IMG/VR virus record: IMGVR_UViG_3300031754_000004
Span: 1 to 63,474 of that record
Length of the DNA stretch: 63,474 nucleotides
Strand: one strand, 5' to 3'
Source of the DNA: a virus
The notes under the pieces are model-generated. The model was given only the letters and a program-made list of their open reading frames with translations, made no database searches and was not told the DNA's origin. The translations under genes and the position numbers were made by a program. Shown here one piece after another: positions 51,108 to 61,290 of the stretch; within the stretch, counting starts at the first letter, position 1, and every line of letters starts with the position of its first letter.

Positions 51108-52124
51108 ATGAAATGGACACAAAAAGAAATAGACCGTTTGCACGACCAAGTTACAAATGTGGCACTTGCTAAAGAGCTCAATCGCAGCCTGACCGCGGTT
51201 CAACATAAACGCGCGAGCCTTGGGCTGCCTCCCTACGAGGGAATCAAGGTTAAGAAATCCCTCGCCCCTGAACTGCCGACCGTAGACTTACCTCCGCCGA
51301 AATTTGGACGTTTGGATTTGAAAGCAATAAATGCCGGCGCTTGGTATAGATATGGCCTTGTTTCAGACACTCATCTTTGCTGTAAGGAAGAACGGCTATC
51401 GGAGTTGCATTCCCAGTATGACTTATTCCTTCAAGAGGGAATTACCACCGTTTTTCACGCCGGCAACATTGTAGATGGATATTTACCCCGTATCAATGGC
51501 GCAAGCGTTCTGGAAACAACGATTGATGGACAAGCTCAATATGTCGCTAACAACTACCCAGCCCGCAAAGGAGTGACGACTTACTTTATTACGGGGGACG
51601 ACCATGAATCTTGGTTCGCACCGGGCTTTAATTTTGGGGCCTATCTTCAGTTTGTTGCCGGAAAAACTAATCGCCACGATTTGCAATATATTGGCCATGT
51701 GGAAGCAGATGTGGAAATTAAGCATAAGTCCGGTAAGAGTACCATCATTAAAATTCAGCATCCCGGCGGCGGTTCAGCATACGCCCGGTCGTATACGGGC
51801 CAGAAACAAGTCGAATCTTGGGAAGGTGGAGAAAAGCCTCACATCCTTATACAAGGACATTATCATGTCAGCAACTACATGCAAGACCGTAACGTGCATG
51901 TTATCTCGCTACCGGGATTTCAAGACCAAACTATTTTCGCTCGCAAGAAACGGCTTCGGATGGAAGTCGGCGGGGCTATTTTGGAATTTAAGGTCAGTCC
52001 TAATGATGGTACAGTAACACGTTGCCGAGTAGAATTCAATCGCTATTTCACACGGGGCTACTACAAACCCTACTTGAAGTCAGATTCAACCCTAGTAGAA
52101 GGACATCTCGTCCTGAAGAAGTAA
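51108..52124 (+). CDS. Metallophosphoesterase with N-terminal HTH/SANT-like domain
   Basis: The ATG at 51108 (MKWTQKEIDRLHDQVTNVAL) gives 338 residues. The first 45 look like a small DNA-binding three-helix unit. The phosphoesterase motifs follow: VSDTHL near residue 85, GNIVDG near 119, TGDDHE near 163, QHPGGG and finally GHYH near 252. The GNxxD and GDDHE forms are variants of GDxxD and GNHE. It is the last gene of the plus-strand block. It could act on nucleic acids or nucleotides. Confidence 0.75.
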   Translation: MKWTQKEIDRLHDQVTNVALAKELNRSLTAVQHKRASLGLPPYEGIKVKKSLAPELPTVDLPPPKFGRLDLKAINAGAWYRYGLVSDTHLCCKEERLSELHSQYDLFLQEGITTVFHAGNIVDGYLPRINGASVLETTIDGQAQYVANNYPARKGVTTYFITGDDHESWFAPGFNFGAYLQFVAGKTNRHDLQYIGHVEADVEIKHKSGKSTIIKIQHPGGGSAYARSYTGQKQVESWEGGEKPHILIQGHYHVSNYMQDRNVHVISLPGFQDQTIFARKKRLRMEVGGAILEFKVSPNDGTVTRCRVEFNRYFTRGYYKPYLKSDSTLVEGHLVLKK

Positions 52125-52146
52125 TGCCTACTTGCCAAAACAAAAA

Positions 52147-52175
52147 GCGCGTCAATCCTGACTGGGTTGACGCGC
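52147..52175 (-). terminator. Terminator of the integrase gene
   Basis: GCGCGTCAA and TTGACGCGC (9 bp) form a hairpin. On the minus strand it is followed by TTTTTGTTTT. It lies between converging genes and may also slow plus-strand transcription. Confidence 0.8.
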
Positions 52176-52199
52176 CTTATGTAATTGAATTCGGGTCGT

Positions 52200-53141
52200 T
52201 CAAAAGGATAGCTTTTGGGCCGCCTCCCGTCGGTGCTGCGGATTCAAATGTCCATATATCTTGCCAATCAATACGCCGCCGTCGGCGTGGCCAACCCAAG
52301 CGGCGACCGTAAGGGTGTCAATCCCGGCCATAATGCACTTTGAGATGAAGGAATGGCGCAAATCGTGAAAGCTGAAGTCCGGGACGCCGGCGGCGCGCGC
52401 TACTCGTTTACAGAGCGGGCCGGGATTTGCCCAATGCTTCTTCGGGTCATCGGGAGATGGAAAAATCCAACCCTCAGTTACCCCTGCTCCGGTTAGTGCG
52501 TGAAGTTTCTTCAAATGCACTCGTAGATTTGAATTAAAATCTACGACCACCTTTTTGTCGAATTTAGTAAACAGCGTAAGTTGCTGATTTATCCAGTCCA
52601 CATTTTCCCACCGTGCGGTTAAAGCGGCTTGTCTCCGCGCGCCGGAATAAGCCATAAATTCGAGCAGGTCGGCTAGACGGTCGCCGTAAAGATGTTCAGC
52701 TTCATTATAGCAACAATCTGAGCCGCTGGTGCCGTCGTCGCCTATGATTCGGCTTCGGGCCTCCGTAAGTATCGCTCCGAACTGTTCACCAGTCACCAGT
52801 GTCCGGCGCTTGGGCACATACTTGAGCGGTTCCCAGTTATCCGTCACAAGCGACTTCTCCGGGTCGAGGTATCCGGCCTTACGCGCCCACTTGAGCATAT
52901 TGGCCAGCGCGAGCACGTCCAGATTGACGGTACGCGGGTTGATGCCGGCCCGGCTCCGTTTTTTGGCGTAGTCCAGAATATCTCCCGCGGTCACGGTTGA
53001 AAGTTCCCGACCGGGAAGGAACTTGCCCCAACCCTTCAACGCCGCTTTTTCTTTTTTGACCGTCAACGGAGACTTGGCGTTCGTAGAGGTCATCCAGTCA
53101 ACATATTTTTCCCGGCAATGTCTGACTTGTATTTCATTCAT
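52200..53141 (-). CDS. int: Tyrosine integrase
   Basis: This 313-residue recombinase has an N-terminal SAM-like core-binding domain (LTVKKEKAALKGWGKFLPGR). The catalytic Arg is in AYSGARRQAALTARW near residue 163, a Lys in TKFDKKVV, HDLRHSF near 260, the second His in AAWVGHADGG and the Tyr in GKIYGHLN near 296. It would integrate the phage into the host chromosome. It has its own leaderless promoter and terminator, so it can be expressed separately. No repressor was recognised. Confidence 0.9.
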   Translation of the reverse strand: MNEIQVRHCREKYVDWMTSTNAKSPLTVKKEKAALKGWGKFLPGRELSTVTAGDILDYAKKRSRAGINPRTVNLDVLALANMLKWARKAGYLDPEKSLVTDNWEPLKYVPKRRTLVTGEQFGAILTEARSRIIGDDGTSGSDCCYNEAEHLYGDRLADLLEFMAYSGARRQAALTARWENVDWINQQLTLFTKFDKKVVVDFNSNLRVHLKKLHALTGAGVTEGWIFPSPDDPKKHWANPGPLCKRVARAAGVPDFSFHDLRHSFISKCIMAGIDTLTVAAWVGHADGGVLIGKIYGHLNPQHRREAAQKLSF

Positions 53142-53147
53142 ATCACC

Positions 53148-53176
53148 AATATCATATAATCCTTGGCACTTGTCAA
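53148..53176 (-). promoter_or_regulatory. Leaderless-type promoter of the integrase
   Basis: On the minus strand TTGACA (53176-53171), 17 bp, GATATT (53153-53148), then 6 nt to the ATG at 53141. Confidence 0.75.
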
Positions 53177-53222
53177 GTGAAAAGCTACAAGTGGTTGAAT
53201 ATCAATGAAATTTAATGAAAAA

Positions 53223-53252
53223 GGCTGCTTCCACCGAAGGGCGAAAGCAGCC
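53223..53252 (-). terminator. Terminator after the internal virion gene
   Basis: GGCTGCTT (53223-53230) pairs with AAGCAGCC (53245-53252). On the minus strand it is followed by TTTTTCATT. It ends the 53302 gene ahead of the integrase promoter. Confidence 0.8.
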
Positions 53253-53301
53253 AGTCTCAGTAAACTCCGGGGCCGGGGGAACGGGCCAGAGTCCGAGAGC
53301 G

Positions 53302-54147
53302 TTAAACAGGGGCTCGCCACAAGCCGCTGACGATGCTGGACGAGGGTTTCTGCATGGCGGAGGCAGGAGGGCCATTTACCGCTGCGGCTCGTTTGGAGGC
53401 CAATGCGGCATTAGCGCCGGCCCCCATGCCCGGTCGGGGAAGGACAGGCACGGCGGCAGCGGTTGGCGTGGGGGTGCCGGTAAGGTTTAAGTCAGAAATA
53501 GATGGAGTGTTCCTACCCTGTTGGCCATAATCAGCGCCGGACGTGCCCCCGGTTTGGCCTGCGCCAGTGCTGGGAGTGCCTGTGGACGCTCCTGCCGGCC
53601 CGGCGGCCCCGGTTTCACTGGTGTTCTTGCCCGGAGTCCCGACGCCGGATTTGCCAGCACCCGAAGGGGAACTACTAATTCCGAGAAATTTAGTAATTGA
53701 CGGAAACGCATGAGCGAGACGGTTTTTCGCATCCAGCGCTTTCAGAGTGGTAACAGGCACTTTGCCCGGATTGAAAAACACCGCGCTGACATCCTTGCTT
53801 TTGGGCTTGTAAATTCCGATACCCATATCCTGCACCTGTTTTGGAGTCACGTCGGATTTGAGTTTGGGCGCATCGGCGGGAACATGAACTCCGGCAAGTT
53901 GGCCAGTGCCTATTGCGTGGAGCACGCCAAGGGCTTTGCCCTTGACATCGGGGTGTACGCTCCCGTTCTTGGTCATCGGTGCCTGATTATTCGGGCTCGT
54001 GTTCACCACATCGTTGCCCGGCTGATTGGCGTCAGGTGCCGGGGAACCGGCGTAATTGGCCGGCATCGCGCCGGTATCCGGGCTTGCGGCATTGCCGAGG
54101 CCATTCAAAATGCCCGAAGTTTTCGCTTTTCCGTCTGCGTATGCCAT
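53302..54147 (-). CDS. Gly/Thr/Ser/Pro-rich virion-region protein
   Basis: This 281-residue protein (MAYADGKAKTSGILNGLG) has an N-terminal Pro/Gly-rich half and a short ordered centre (KPKSKDVSAVFFNPGKVP). The C-terminal half is low-complexity Gly/Thr/Ala (GASTGTPSTGAGQTGG). It lies after the polyvalent protein in the internal virion protein region. Probably structural; no enzyme motif. A TTGACA-17-GAGAAT pair at 54181-54153, 5 nt before the ATG, may be its promoter, although GGAG is also present. Confidence 0.5.
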   Translation of the reverse strand: MAYADGKAKTSGILNGLGNAASPDTGAMPANYAGSPAPDANQPGNDVVNTSPNNQAPMTKNGSVHPDVKGKALGVLHAIGTGQLAGVHVPADAPKLKSDVTPKQVQDMGIGIYKPKSKDVSAVFFNPGKVPVTTLKALDAKNRLAHAFPSITKFLGISSSPSGAGKSGVGTPGKNTSETGAAGPAGASTGTPSTGAGQTGGTSGADYGQQGRNTPSISDLNLTGTPTPTAAAVPVLPRPGMGAGANAALASKRAAAVNGPPASAMQKPSSSIVSGLWRAPV

Positions 54148-54177
54148 ATCGTATTCTCCGTTCGTGGACGCCGAATG

Positions 54178-54348
54178 TCAACCCGTCGGCTGGGTCTGTT
54201 TGGGGGCAACGAGGAAAGCTGATTTCCGTTGCTTGTGTTGTTTCGCTGCTCGAAAGACTTTATTCATAAACGCATCAATGGGATGCGTTGCGATATTCTG
54301 TCTCGCGCCTTCCGTTATCGTTTTAGCTTCAGATGTGGGTAGGTTCAT
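54178..54348 (-). CDS. Small basic hypothetical protein
   Basis: The ATG at 54348 overlaps the polyvalent gene stop (ATGA), giving 56 residues (MNLPTSEAKTITEGARQNIA). It ends KQHKQRKSAFLVAPKQ. Its TGA forms part of the TTGACA-like box for the next gene. It may be an internal virion or regulatory peptide. Confidence 0.5.
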   Translation of the reverse strand: MNLPTSEAKTITEGARQNIATHPIDAFMNKVFRAAKQHKQRKSAFLVAPKQTQPTG

Positions 54349-57300
54349 AATTTGTGGTCGTACCACCAACGAGCCATTTCAAGTAATTCAGATTCTGGTA
54401 ACGAATCTAATTTGTGCTGAATCAACCAGTCAGCAAAGAATGTGATACTTTCATTTGTAGATTTGGCTTGGGCTTTTTTCAAACCCTCATCGAAAATTCG
54501 GGCTTGTTCGCTTGTATGGGGTTGCCCTATTATTCGATTGGGTTTCCTACGAATGGTAGGGCTAACGGGCACATTTGCCGGGCCCCGCTTCGATTCATCG
54601 GTCGCAATGGAGAACGACGGGCCGTCCAGTTGTGTGGCGTAAAAATCCTGTTGCTCCGCTTCGCGGCCAACCTTCAGCCCCTCCGGGACGACCGGCGCGA
54701 GCGTTCCATCGGTGTAAAGCATCCCTCGCGGCGTAATTATACTCTCCTGTCCGTATTTACGCGCTAACGATAACGCATCCGGTTCGGCAATGGGAGAAAT
54801 TAAAAAGCCCTTACCTTGTTCGATACCCTTGTACTTCCCACCGACCTCCATGAACGGATACCCTGACTTCGTCAGTTCATGTTCTAATTCAGCATTGGCT
54901 TTGGTATTAGCCTCATTATCATGCGGGCCGTTCAATTCCTGCGTGGCCGTCATCCCGGCCCAGTTTGGTTTCGCAATCGCCGCCGGCAAAGTTTTCTCAT
55001 CTTTGAATTCAGCGAGCGCCGGCGCTCCGGTCGGGCCATTCAATGCAGGGAGGCCGTGCTGAAATTCGCCGTTCTTCAGATGCCCGATGGAGCCGGGGTC
55101 GTCCTTTCCCTTCTGTGCGAATGTCTTGGTGTCAACGTCATGGCCTTGGGTACGCGCTTCCAGCATCTTCATCGTGCGATAGTGCGACACAACTGCTGTC
55201 TTGCCGTCGGGATTCTCGGCATGAATCTTTTCGAGCGTACCGAAAAGCCGGTGCCTATACTCGTTGAACGTTTCTGCCGGACGGGTCGGATAGCTACTCG
55301 CCGGTTGTTCATCGGGATTTTCCGCAAGTCTTTGAATCTCCGGCGCGGCCTGGACCGACAAAATTCCTTCGAGTTTGGGGCCAAAGCCCCACGGGCGCAG
55401 GCCGGAGTCAACCTCGACCGGCAATCCAAGATGTTTGCCGAGAATGTCGGCTGTCTCTTTCGCGCGCGCTAAGTCGGAGGTCACGAGCCGATTGATTCCG
55501 TGCCCTTCAAGTTGCTTGGCGGCGTCTTGAGCCTCCTGCCGGCCAGCAGCATTGAGCGGCGGATTCTGCCAGCCACGGGTTTTTCCAGTTGCGTTAAGAG
55601 TTGTTTCCCCATGCCGGACAACGTACATATTCATGTTGTCCATTGACGCCTCCTTCTGCGCCGGCGTCGTGGGCATAAATGATTCTGGTTCTGCAAAATC
55701 TCCGGTATCGAGTCCACGGCGTAACACAGATGCCAAATGAGAGGGGTCGAGTTTGTCAAGCTGACCCGATTTAGAGGCTAGATTCGCTGCTTGATAGCGG
55801 TCAACAAACCGGCCTTTGGAAGTAACATATCCCGGTTGAACGTCCACGCCGTTAGCTTCAGATTGGGCGGCACGTTCATCGAGAGCATAATGAGTATTGG
55901 CTAAAGGAGCGTGCGAAATGATGTTCCCCATCATATCCGCTATTGCAACCCGCTCAATTCGTTCCGGCTCTATATTTTTCGTAGGCATGAACATTGGCGA
56001 CCCTTCTTCGCCCGGCAGAGCGCGCGCCTGTTGAATGCGTGTGGGCTCCGGCGACCGGGCCTGTATCGGGACTCTCATGCTGTTAAGCACGTTCTCGATG
56101 TCCGCTTGCTTGGTCTTTGACAAATTAATGTTGTCAGCGACCGCATCCACGGGAGTCCCTTCATCGTTGATAAAGTTTACTTGGAGGCGAGCAAGGTCAT
56201 CTTTATGCTCCAACAGTTTTTTCAAAATGGCGGATTTCTGTTTGGCCCAAAACCGGGGATTGAGCTCCACGGATGTATTGCCGGTAAAATTCCGGATACG
56301 AACAAAACCAGAATTCAGTGCGGCTATCCGCGCCGGATTATCATTCTGTGCATTCTCCGGCAACGTCAGACCGAACTGTTTGTTCCAATCATCGGCGTTA
56401 TTCTGTAAATCGGTTTCGTGATAGCCGCTGACCAAGGGATGAAATTTGGAGTTAGGCAGCACCCAACCGGACAATTTCTTCTCCGAGGCCCCCTGCTTCG
56501 CACGACCCATGAATGCGGCTTGACTTGCGGCTTCCTGTCGTAGATTTGCCGGGATAGCAATGTTTTTCTGCTCCGCGAACGGTCGTTCGGTCGGCGGGAC
56601 ATACCCGGCTTCCCCTTTGGTTGCCACTTCTCCGGTCGGCCCGCGCAGATGCCGGCCAAAATTGACCCAAGCGTTCTGAGCCAATGTCTCCGCAGCGAGA
56701 GCGCCTTGGGCCTCCGGTGAGAACATCGCCGAGTGTTCGCGCCAAGCATTGAACTCGCCGCGCGGGCCGAACTGATAACCCTCCTTGGCGTGCCCGAAAA
56801 AGTCGTGTACGGCGCAGAACAAGTCATTGACCACAAGCGGCTGGTCGCCGGCGCTGGCTCCCGCCGGCTGAAGCATTGGATTGTCTTTCGGCTCTGCGCC
56901 CTTTCCAAAATTCCCTTCAGTTTTCAGGAAGTACAGGTGTTTGTTGTCCTGAACATCTTTCACCATGTCCGCACTGGAAGCATACGGTTCGCCTTTGCCT
57001 GTCCACGGTTCAATCTTGTAACCGGCTTTGGTGAGTGCTCCGTATTGGGTTTTGACTTCAGTGGCTAGGGCTTGATAGGATTTCTGAACGTCCGGGTCTT
57101 TCAAATTGGTCGGTGTATCCTCGAAATGGTCGGCAATCCGTTTCATCAAGTCCGGGTTGACCTGTGCATAAGTTGCAGCGGGGAGTTTCGGCAATCCAGC
57201 TTTGTCTGCATAGTCCTCGGCCACGGTTCGGACTTCGGGCGACCCGGCGCGCGGCATCGCAGCCATTCCCATCTGTTTGTTGAACCGGGTGGATTCCAAT

Positions 57301-60300
57301 TCCCGACTGGCCAAATCTTCTTTGTCGGGATTGTAATGGTTATATTTCTCGGCGCGTTCCATTCCTTCTTGCCGGGTCAAAAACTCACCTTCATTGGATA
57401 CCCAGCCGTCGGTGAGATTCGGAAGCTGTTCCCACGCGCGGAGCTCATTGAAATCTTGGTTCGGATGCGTTTCCTCAAGGTATTTGAGAGTTGCGGCAAC
57501 GTGCATGGGCCCGGTGTAAACTTTGCCCGTCGTCTCATCTCGCATTGCAGCTTCTTTGATTGCCTTGGGGTGCGCGTTAGGCATAAACCCGGCCCCAGTC
57601 GTGGCCGTCACAGGAGCCGCGACCGTCGCCTCTCCGGCGATAGGCTTTGCGGATACGATTCGATTCACATTTTTCCATTCGTGAACCGGCTTCATATCGG
57701 CCAGATTATGTCCTGCCGCGCGCAAATCATTTCGGAGATTGGTCGTGCTCGCCACGCTACGGCCTTTGATGTCCTCGTATTCCAGTCCGGCAATTGGATG
57801 GACAACGCCCTTGTTTAGACGCGCGATGTCCTGATGTTCGAGATGAACAGGGTAACTTCCCTTCGGACGAACAATCGTAGTCTTGGGCGGATTCTCGCCC
57901 ATCAACAGATTCAGGAACTCGGCGGCGCGTGGGTCGGATAATCGCTGTGGAACATAGCCCGGAGTCTCCTCCGGTAGATATGCCCTCCCACCTTTCGGAC
58001 GTTCCAATTTGCCACCGTCACCTTTGAACCCGTTATGCTGGTTTTCGGTGTATTTGCGTAAATCCTCGCGGAACTCCTCTTGGTCGGCTTTCCCAACGAT
58101 ACCCCGGTCGCCAATCTTGTAAGGGACTCGTGCTTCCAACCCGGCGACTTTGATTGCCTTGACCGCAACCTCCATGTTTTGACCGAGAACATCGTGGTTG
58201 AAAAATTGGCCCTGCCAGCCAGAGCTTTTAGTTTTGCGCGCGTCCAAAAGAGTGAGAGTGCTTCGGAGTTTTTCGCCGCCTTTACGTCCGCGCGCTTCCG
58301 GCGCATTAACTACTTCACTACGTTGCTTCTGCCCCGCCTTTTCTCCCTCGGCGTGCTGGTAAACGACTTCGTGAGCGCCGGCACCCTGCATCATCGCCAA
58401 TTCTTTGCTGCCGGTTTCCTTGACGGCGTTGGCTATATTCTCTCCGGCTTCGAGCCGACCTTCATCGGTCGTCTGTGGCCGGGCCTTGGGCACTTCTTTC
58501 GGGATAACCGTGACTCCGCCCGGTTGAGCACCTTCAGGTGGAGCAGGTTTGACTTCCGGTTGGCCGGTTTTCAATTCATTCCGAGCCGTCACTTCCTCCG
58601 GGGTCAACCCTTCGGTTTTCGGCTTGAGTGCGGCCAGATGGTCGTCTAATACCCGCCATGCTTCACCCTCTTGCGAGGTCAGCGGCACCTTGTTCTTGAT
58701 TTTGTCAGCAACTACGCCAAGCGCATTTGCCAATTCGGGATTAACCCGGCCCACGGCGGCGATAGCGGCGGTATGGTCGGGGGTCACAGTCGGCTCCGTT
58801 CCCAAAGGTTTGACTTCCAGCGGGGCGGCGGGGGTCGCCGGGGGCGGAGTTGCTTGGCCCTTCAAAAAGGTGTCCACGGTCGGGTCGGCCAGATATTTGT
58901 TGACGATGCCGCCGGCGACTCGTTCCACGTTGTAATCCGGGATGAGTCCGTAGGCGGTAGCGCCGGGGGCTCCGGGGAGCACACGGGAATTACGGACGCC
59001 CATCCGGTTAATCATGCTCCCTACAAATTGTCCGATGGAACGCACTCGACCGACCGGCATCTTGGTGGACAAACCATTTTTTAGGTATTGGCCGAGCACT
59101 TCCGCGCCAATTTCTTTGGTCATGTAATCGGGGTCGGCCTTCAGATTGGCCATTACCTCCGGGCTCTGCGCTGCGCCGGCCATATACCGCGCGGTGATTC
59201 GTTGACGCTCGGCGTCCGGAATGGAATTGATAAGCTTCTCGAAGGAGCCGTCGTTCAAACCGCGCGCAAAATTGACTACATCATGTCCCGGTTCGTGGGC
59301 CAAGGATTTAATGTCGTTCCCGCGTAGCACCCAAATTGTCGCCTTCTGAGTTGCGCCAGTGGAATCCTTCACGTTGTAATCGTGAGCGCCTTCTATGTCC
59401 GGGACTCCGTTTGCAGTAGCTTGTTCGGGGGTGAGAACATATGATTGAACGCCACGCGCGTCCAGCACCCCGCGCAAGGTATTGGCCGCAACTCCCGTTG
59501 AACGCGAACCCAGCGCATCGAGATTATCCTGAGTCGCCTTCTCAAAATTCTCCATTCCGGGCCGGTTCAGCGTTACGCGCGCGCTTTTGTTCGGGGAAAA
59601 ATTATCCAGAATCGCGCCATGATTATAGGCGTCCATCCGGGAAAGTGCATCCGCCGCGCCGAGTCCACCACGAACCATTCCACCAACTGTTCCGCCGGCA
59701 ACACCGCCAAAAAGGAGATTTGAAAAAGCGTCGGTCTTATTATCCGCGGTCATGGCGAAGGGAGCCATCGCTGCCGCTCCTTTGACCGCGCCCACCGTGC
59801 CGGCGGCGGCTACGCTTGAGCCAAGGTCGCTTGAGAGCAACTTGCCCGCGCCGGAGATTGCCTTCAGTCCGTATGTGGCGGCCAGCTTCGTTGTCACCGC
59901 GCCGGCTACAACCGGGCCCACATATTGAGTAATGGCGGCCACCGGGGGAAGCTTCAAAATCGGGTCGAGCGCGCCGGCTTCTTTCAAAACTCCCAAACCG
60001 ACCACCCCAGCCAATCCGCCTTCTTTCAATTTCTTCAGCGGAGCCGTGACTGCTTTGCTGACCGTGCTCACCACTTTGTTCAGGCCGTCGGCAGTTGTAG
60101 TAATACCCCGGCCAATCGCTTGCACACCGGCTTTGGCAGCAGATTCGGAAGCTGATGTCGCCACGGTACGGCCTGCGCCGTTGACGATGGCAAAATCCCC
60201 CATTTTCGGAACGATTTTGAGCGGCCCGGTCAACGCCGCAAACACGGCCAAGTCGCCGGTCTGTTCGTAGCCGTCAATGATGTCCGAATTCAAATGGACG

Positions 60301-61262
60301 CCGTATTTGGACGCCAGCATGTCCGGGTCAACTTCCGTGCCCTTAGTCAAAACGCCGCCGCCAGTTGTAATCAGGTTCCGAACGTAAGACGAGGCCACCG
60401 CAGATTGAAATTCGTCCTGCGGATTTTTCGGATTCAGAAAATGCTCCGGCACATTCAAATCCGCTTCCGGGGTCGGCGGGGCCTTCGTTCCGGGAGCCTG
60501 AGCGACCGCGCCAATATCGCTGACTATAGGCGCAGTAGATTCCGCTTGCACCGCAGATTTGATTAACCGCCGGCCAATGTCAGCAGTATCGGCGGCCACC
60601 AATTCCACACCTTCTCGCGCTTCAGCGGACGTTTGTTTTCGCGCCAATTCATTCGCTTTTTCCGGCGTCATGCCTTGCGCTAGATTTGAATTTTCCTGAT
60701 AGGTTGCGGGGAAAACTTGGGGCAGATAATGATGGAACAAATTCTCTACGCCGAGGCCGAGGCCGGTAGCAGCCATCGTCGCACCATTTACAACTCCTTT
60801 TAAGGATTCCCACGCATTCGAGACACCCTTGCCGACATTGAGCGGGGATTTCTGCGCCGCGGTGAAAGCGTCGGTAATTTCCTGCCGATGCGGAGCAAGA
60901 ACGGTTTCGTTCTGGACGTAAAAATCGGCGATTGCTTGGGGCGACGCACCGGAGGCCGCCATGTCCTTCGCTTGCGCGATTAAGTTTTGACCGACCTGTG
61001 AATTGATATTCTGGTCGGAAGCCGGCGCTTTGAACGGGACATCCATGTGAGCGGCTTTATCCGATGCGGGCCGCACAAAGGGCGCGGTCAAGTCCACTTT
61101 GGAATCGGATGCCGGCGGAGCAAACGGAGCCGCGGCGTCAGCCGGTGCGGTCGGAGTCGCAGCCGCTGCTCCGGGGGTAGCGCCGGGAGATGCCGGAGGC
61201 GGATTGGTCGCCAGTTGCGTAGGAGCAACAGCGTCAGCAGTCGTTACAGGTAAATCAGCCAT
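54345..61262 (-). CDS. Giant polyvalent virion protein with zincin and histidine-phosphatase domains
   Basis: This 2305-residue protein has an N-terminal Pro/Ala linker, then long helical regions. Hydrophobic stretches at about residues 400-530 (AGAVTTKLAATYGLKAISGA) may insert in membranes. Near residue 654 it has SLAHEPGHDVVNFARG, an HExxH-like metal site. GEFLTRQEG near 1287 and KGRFVDRYQAA near 1812 are repeated polyvalent-protein modules. Near 1480 is DLFCAVHDFFGHA, and near 1877-2060 a histidine phosphatase domain starts MYVVRHGETTLNATGKTR. Large injected polyvalent proteins of phages have such mixed domains. Confidence 0.7.
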   Translation of the reverse strand: MADLPVTTADAVAPTQLATNPPPASPGATPGAAAATPTAPADAAAPFAPPASDSKVDLTAPFVRPASDKAAHMDVPFKAPASDQNINSQVGQNLIAQAKDMAASGASPQAIADFYVQNETVLAPHRQEITDAFTAAQKSPLNVGKGVSNAWESLKGVVNGATMAATGLGLGVENLFHHYLPQVFPATYQENSNLAQGMTPEKANELARKQTSAEAREGVELVAADTADIGRRLIKSAVQAESTAPIVSDIGAVAQAPGTKAPPTPEADLNVPEHFLNPKNPQDEFQSAVASSYVRNLITTGGGVLTKGTEVDPDMLASKYGVHLNSDIIDGYEQTGDLAVFAALTGPLKIVPKMGDFAIVNGAGRTVATSASESAAKAGVQAIGRGITTTADGLNKVVSTVSKAVTAPLKKLKEGGLAGVVGLGVLKEAGALDPILKLPPVAAITQYVGPVVAGAVTTKLAATYGLKAISGAGKLLSSDLGSSVAAAGTVGAVKGAAAMAPFAMTADNKTDAFSNLLFGGVAGGTVGGMVRGGLGAADALSRMDAYNHGAILDNFSPNKSARVTLNRPGMENFEKATQDNLDALGSRSTGVAANTLRGVLDARGVQSYVLTPEQATANGVPDIEGAHDYNVKDSTGATQKATIWVLRGNDIKSLAHEPGHDVVNFARGLNDGSFEKLINSIPDAERQRITARYMAGAAQSPEVMANLKADPDYMTKEIGAEVLGQYLKNGLSTKMPVGRVRSIGQFVGSMINRMGVRNSRVLPGAPGATAYGLIPDYNVERVAGGIVNKYLADPTVDTFLKGQATPPPATPAAPLEVKPLGTEPTVTPDHTAAIAAVGRVNPELANALGVVADKIKNKVPLTSQEGEAWRVLDDHLAALKPKTEGLTPEEVTARNELKTGQPEVKPAPPEGAQPGGVTVIPKEVPKARPQTTDEGRLEAGENIANAVKETGSKELAMMQGAGAHEVVYQHAEGEKAGQKQRSEVVNAPEARGRKGGEKLRSTLTLLDARKTKSSGWQGQFFNHDVLGQNMEVAVKAIKVAGLEARVPYKIGDRGIVGKADQEEFREDLRKYTENQHNGFKGDGGKLERPKGGRAYLPEETPGYVPQRLSDPRAAEFLNLLMGENPPKTTIVRPKGSYPVHLEHQDIARLNKGVVHPIAGLEYEDIKGRSVASTTNLRNDLRAAGHNLADMKPVHEWKNVNRIVSAKPIAGEATVAAPVTATTGAGFMPNAHPKAIKEAAMRDETTGKVYTGPMHVAATLKYLEETHPNQDFNELRAWEQLPNLTDGWVSNEGEFLTRQEGMERAEKYNHYNPDKEDLASRELESTRFNKQMGMAAMPRAGSPEVRTVAEDYADKAGLPKLPAATYAQVNPDLMKRIADHFEDTPTNLKDPDVQKSYQALATEVKTQYGALTKAGYKIEPWTGKGEPYASSADMVKDVQDNKHLYFLKTEGNFGKGAEPKDNPMLQPAGASAGDQPLVVNDLFCAVHDFFGHAKEGYQFGPRGEFNAWREHSAMFSPEAQGALAAETLAQNAWVNFGRHLRGPTGEVATKGEAGYVPPTERPFAEQKNIAIPANLRQEAASQAAFMGRAKQGASEKKLSGWVLPNSKFHPLVSGYHETDLQNNADDWNKQFGLTLPENAQNDNPARIAALNSGFVRIRNFTGNTSVELNPRFWAKQKSAILKKLLEHKDDLARLQVNFINDEGTPVDAVADNINLSKTKQADIENVLNSMRVPIQARSPEPTRIQQARALPGEEGSPMFMPTKNIEPERIERVAIADMMGNIISHAPLANTHYALDERAAQSEANGVDVQPGYVTSKGRFVDRYQAANLASKSGQLDKLDPSHLASVLRRGLDTGDFAEPESFMPTTPAQKEASMDNMNMYVVRHGETTLNATGKTRGWQNPPLNAAGRQEAQDAAKQLEGHGINRLVTSDLARAKETADILGKHLGLPVEVDSGLRPWGFGPKLEGILSVQAAPEIQRLAENPDEQPASSYPTRPAETFNEYRHRLFGTLEKIHAENPDGKTAVVSHYRTMKMLEARTQGHDVDTKTFAQKGKDDPGSIGHLKNGEFQHGLPALNGPTGAPALAEFKDEKTLPAAIAKPNWAGMTATQELNGPHDNEANTKANAELEHELTKSGYPFMEVGGKYKGIEQGKGFLISPIAEPDALSLARKYGQESIITPRGMLYTDGTLAPVVPEGLKVGREAEQQDFYATQLDGPSFSIATDESKRGPANVPVSPTIRRKPNRIIGQPHTSEQARIFDEGLKKAQAKSTNESITFFADWLIQHKLDSLPESELLEMARWWYDHKL

Positions 61263-61290
61263 ATCGGTGCGGGGTAGCGCCGGGGGCCGT

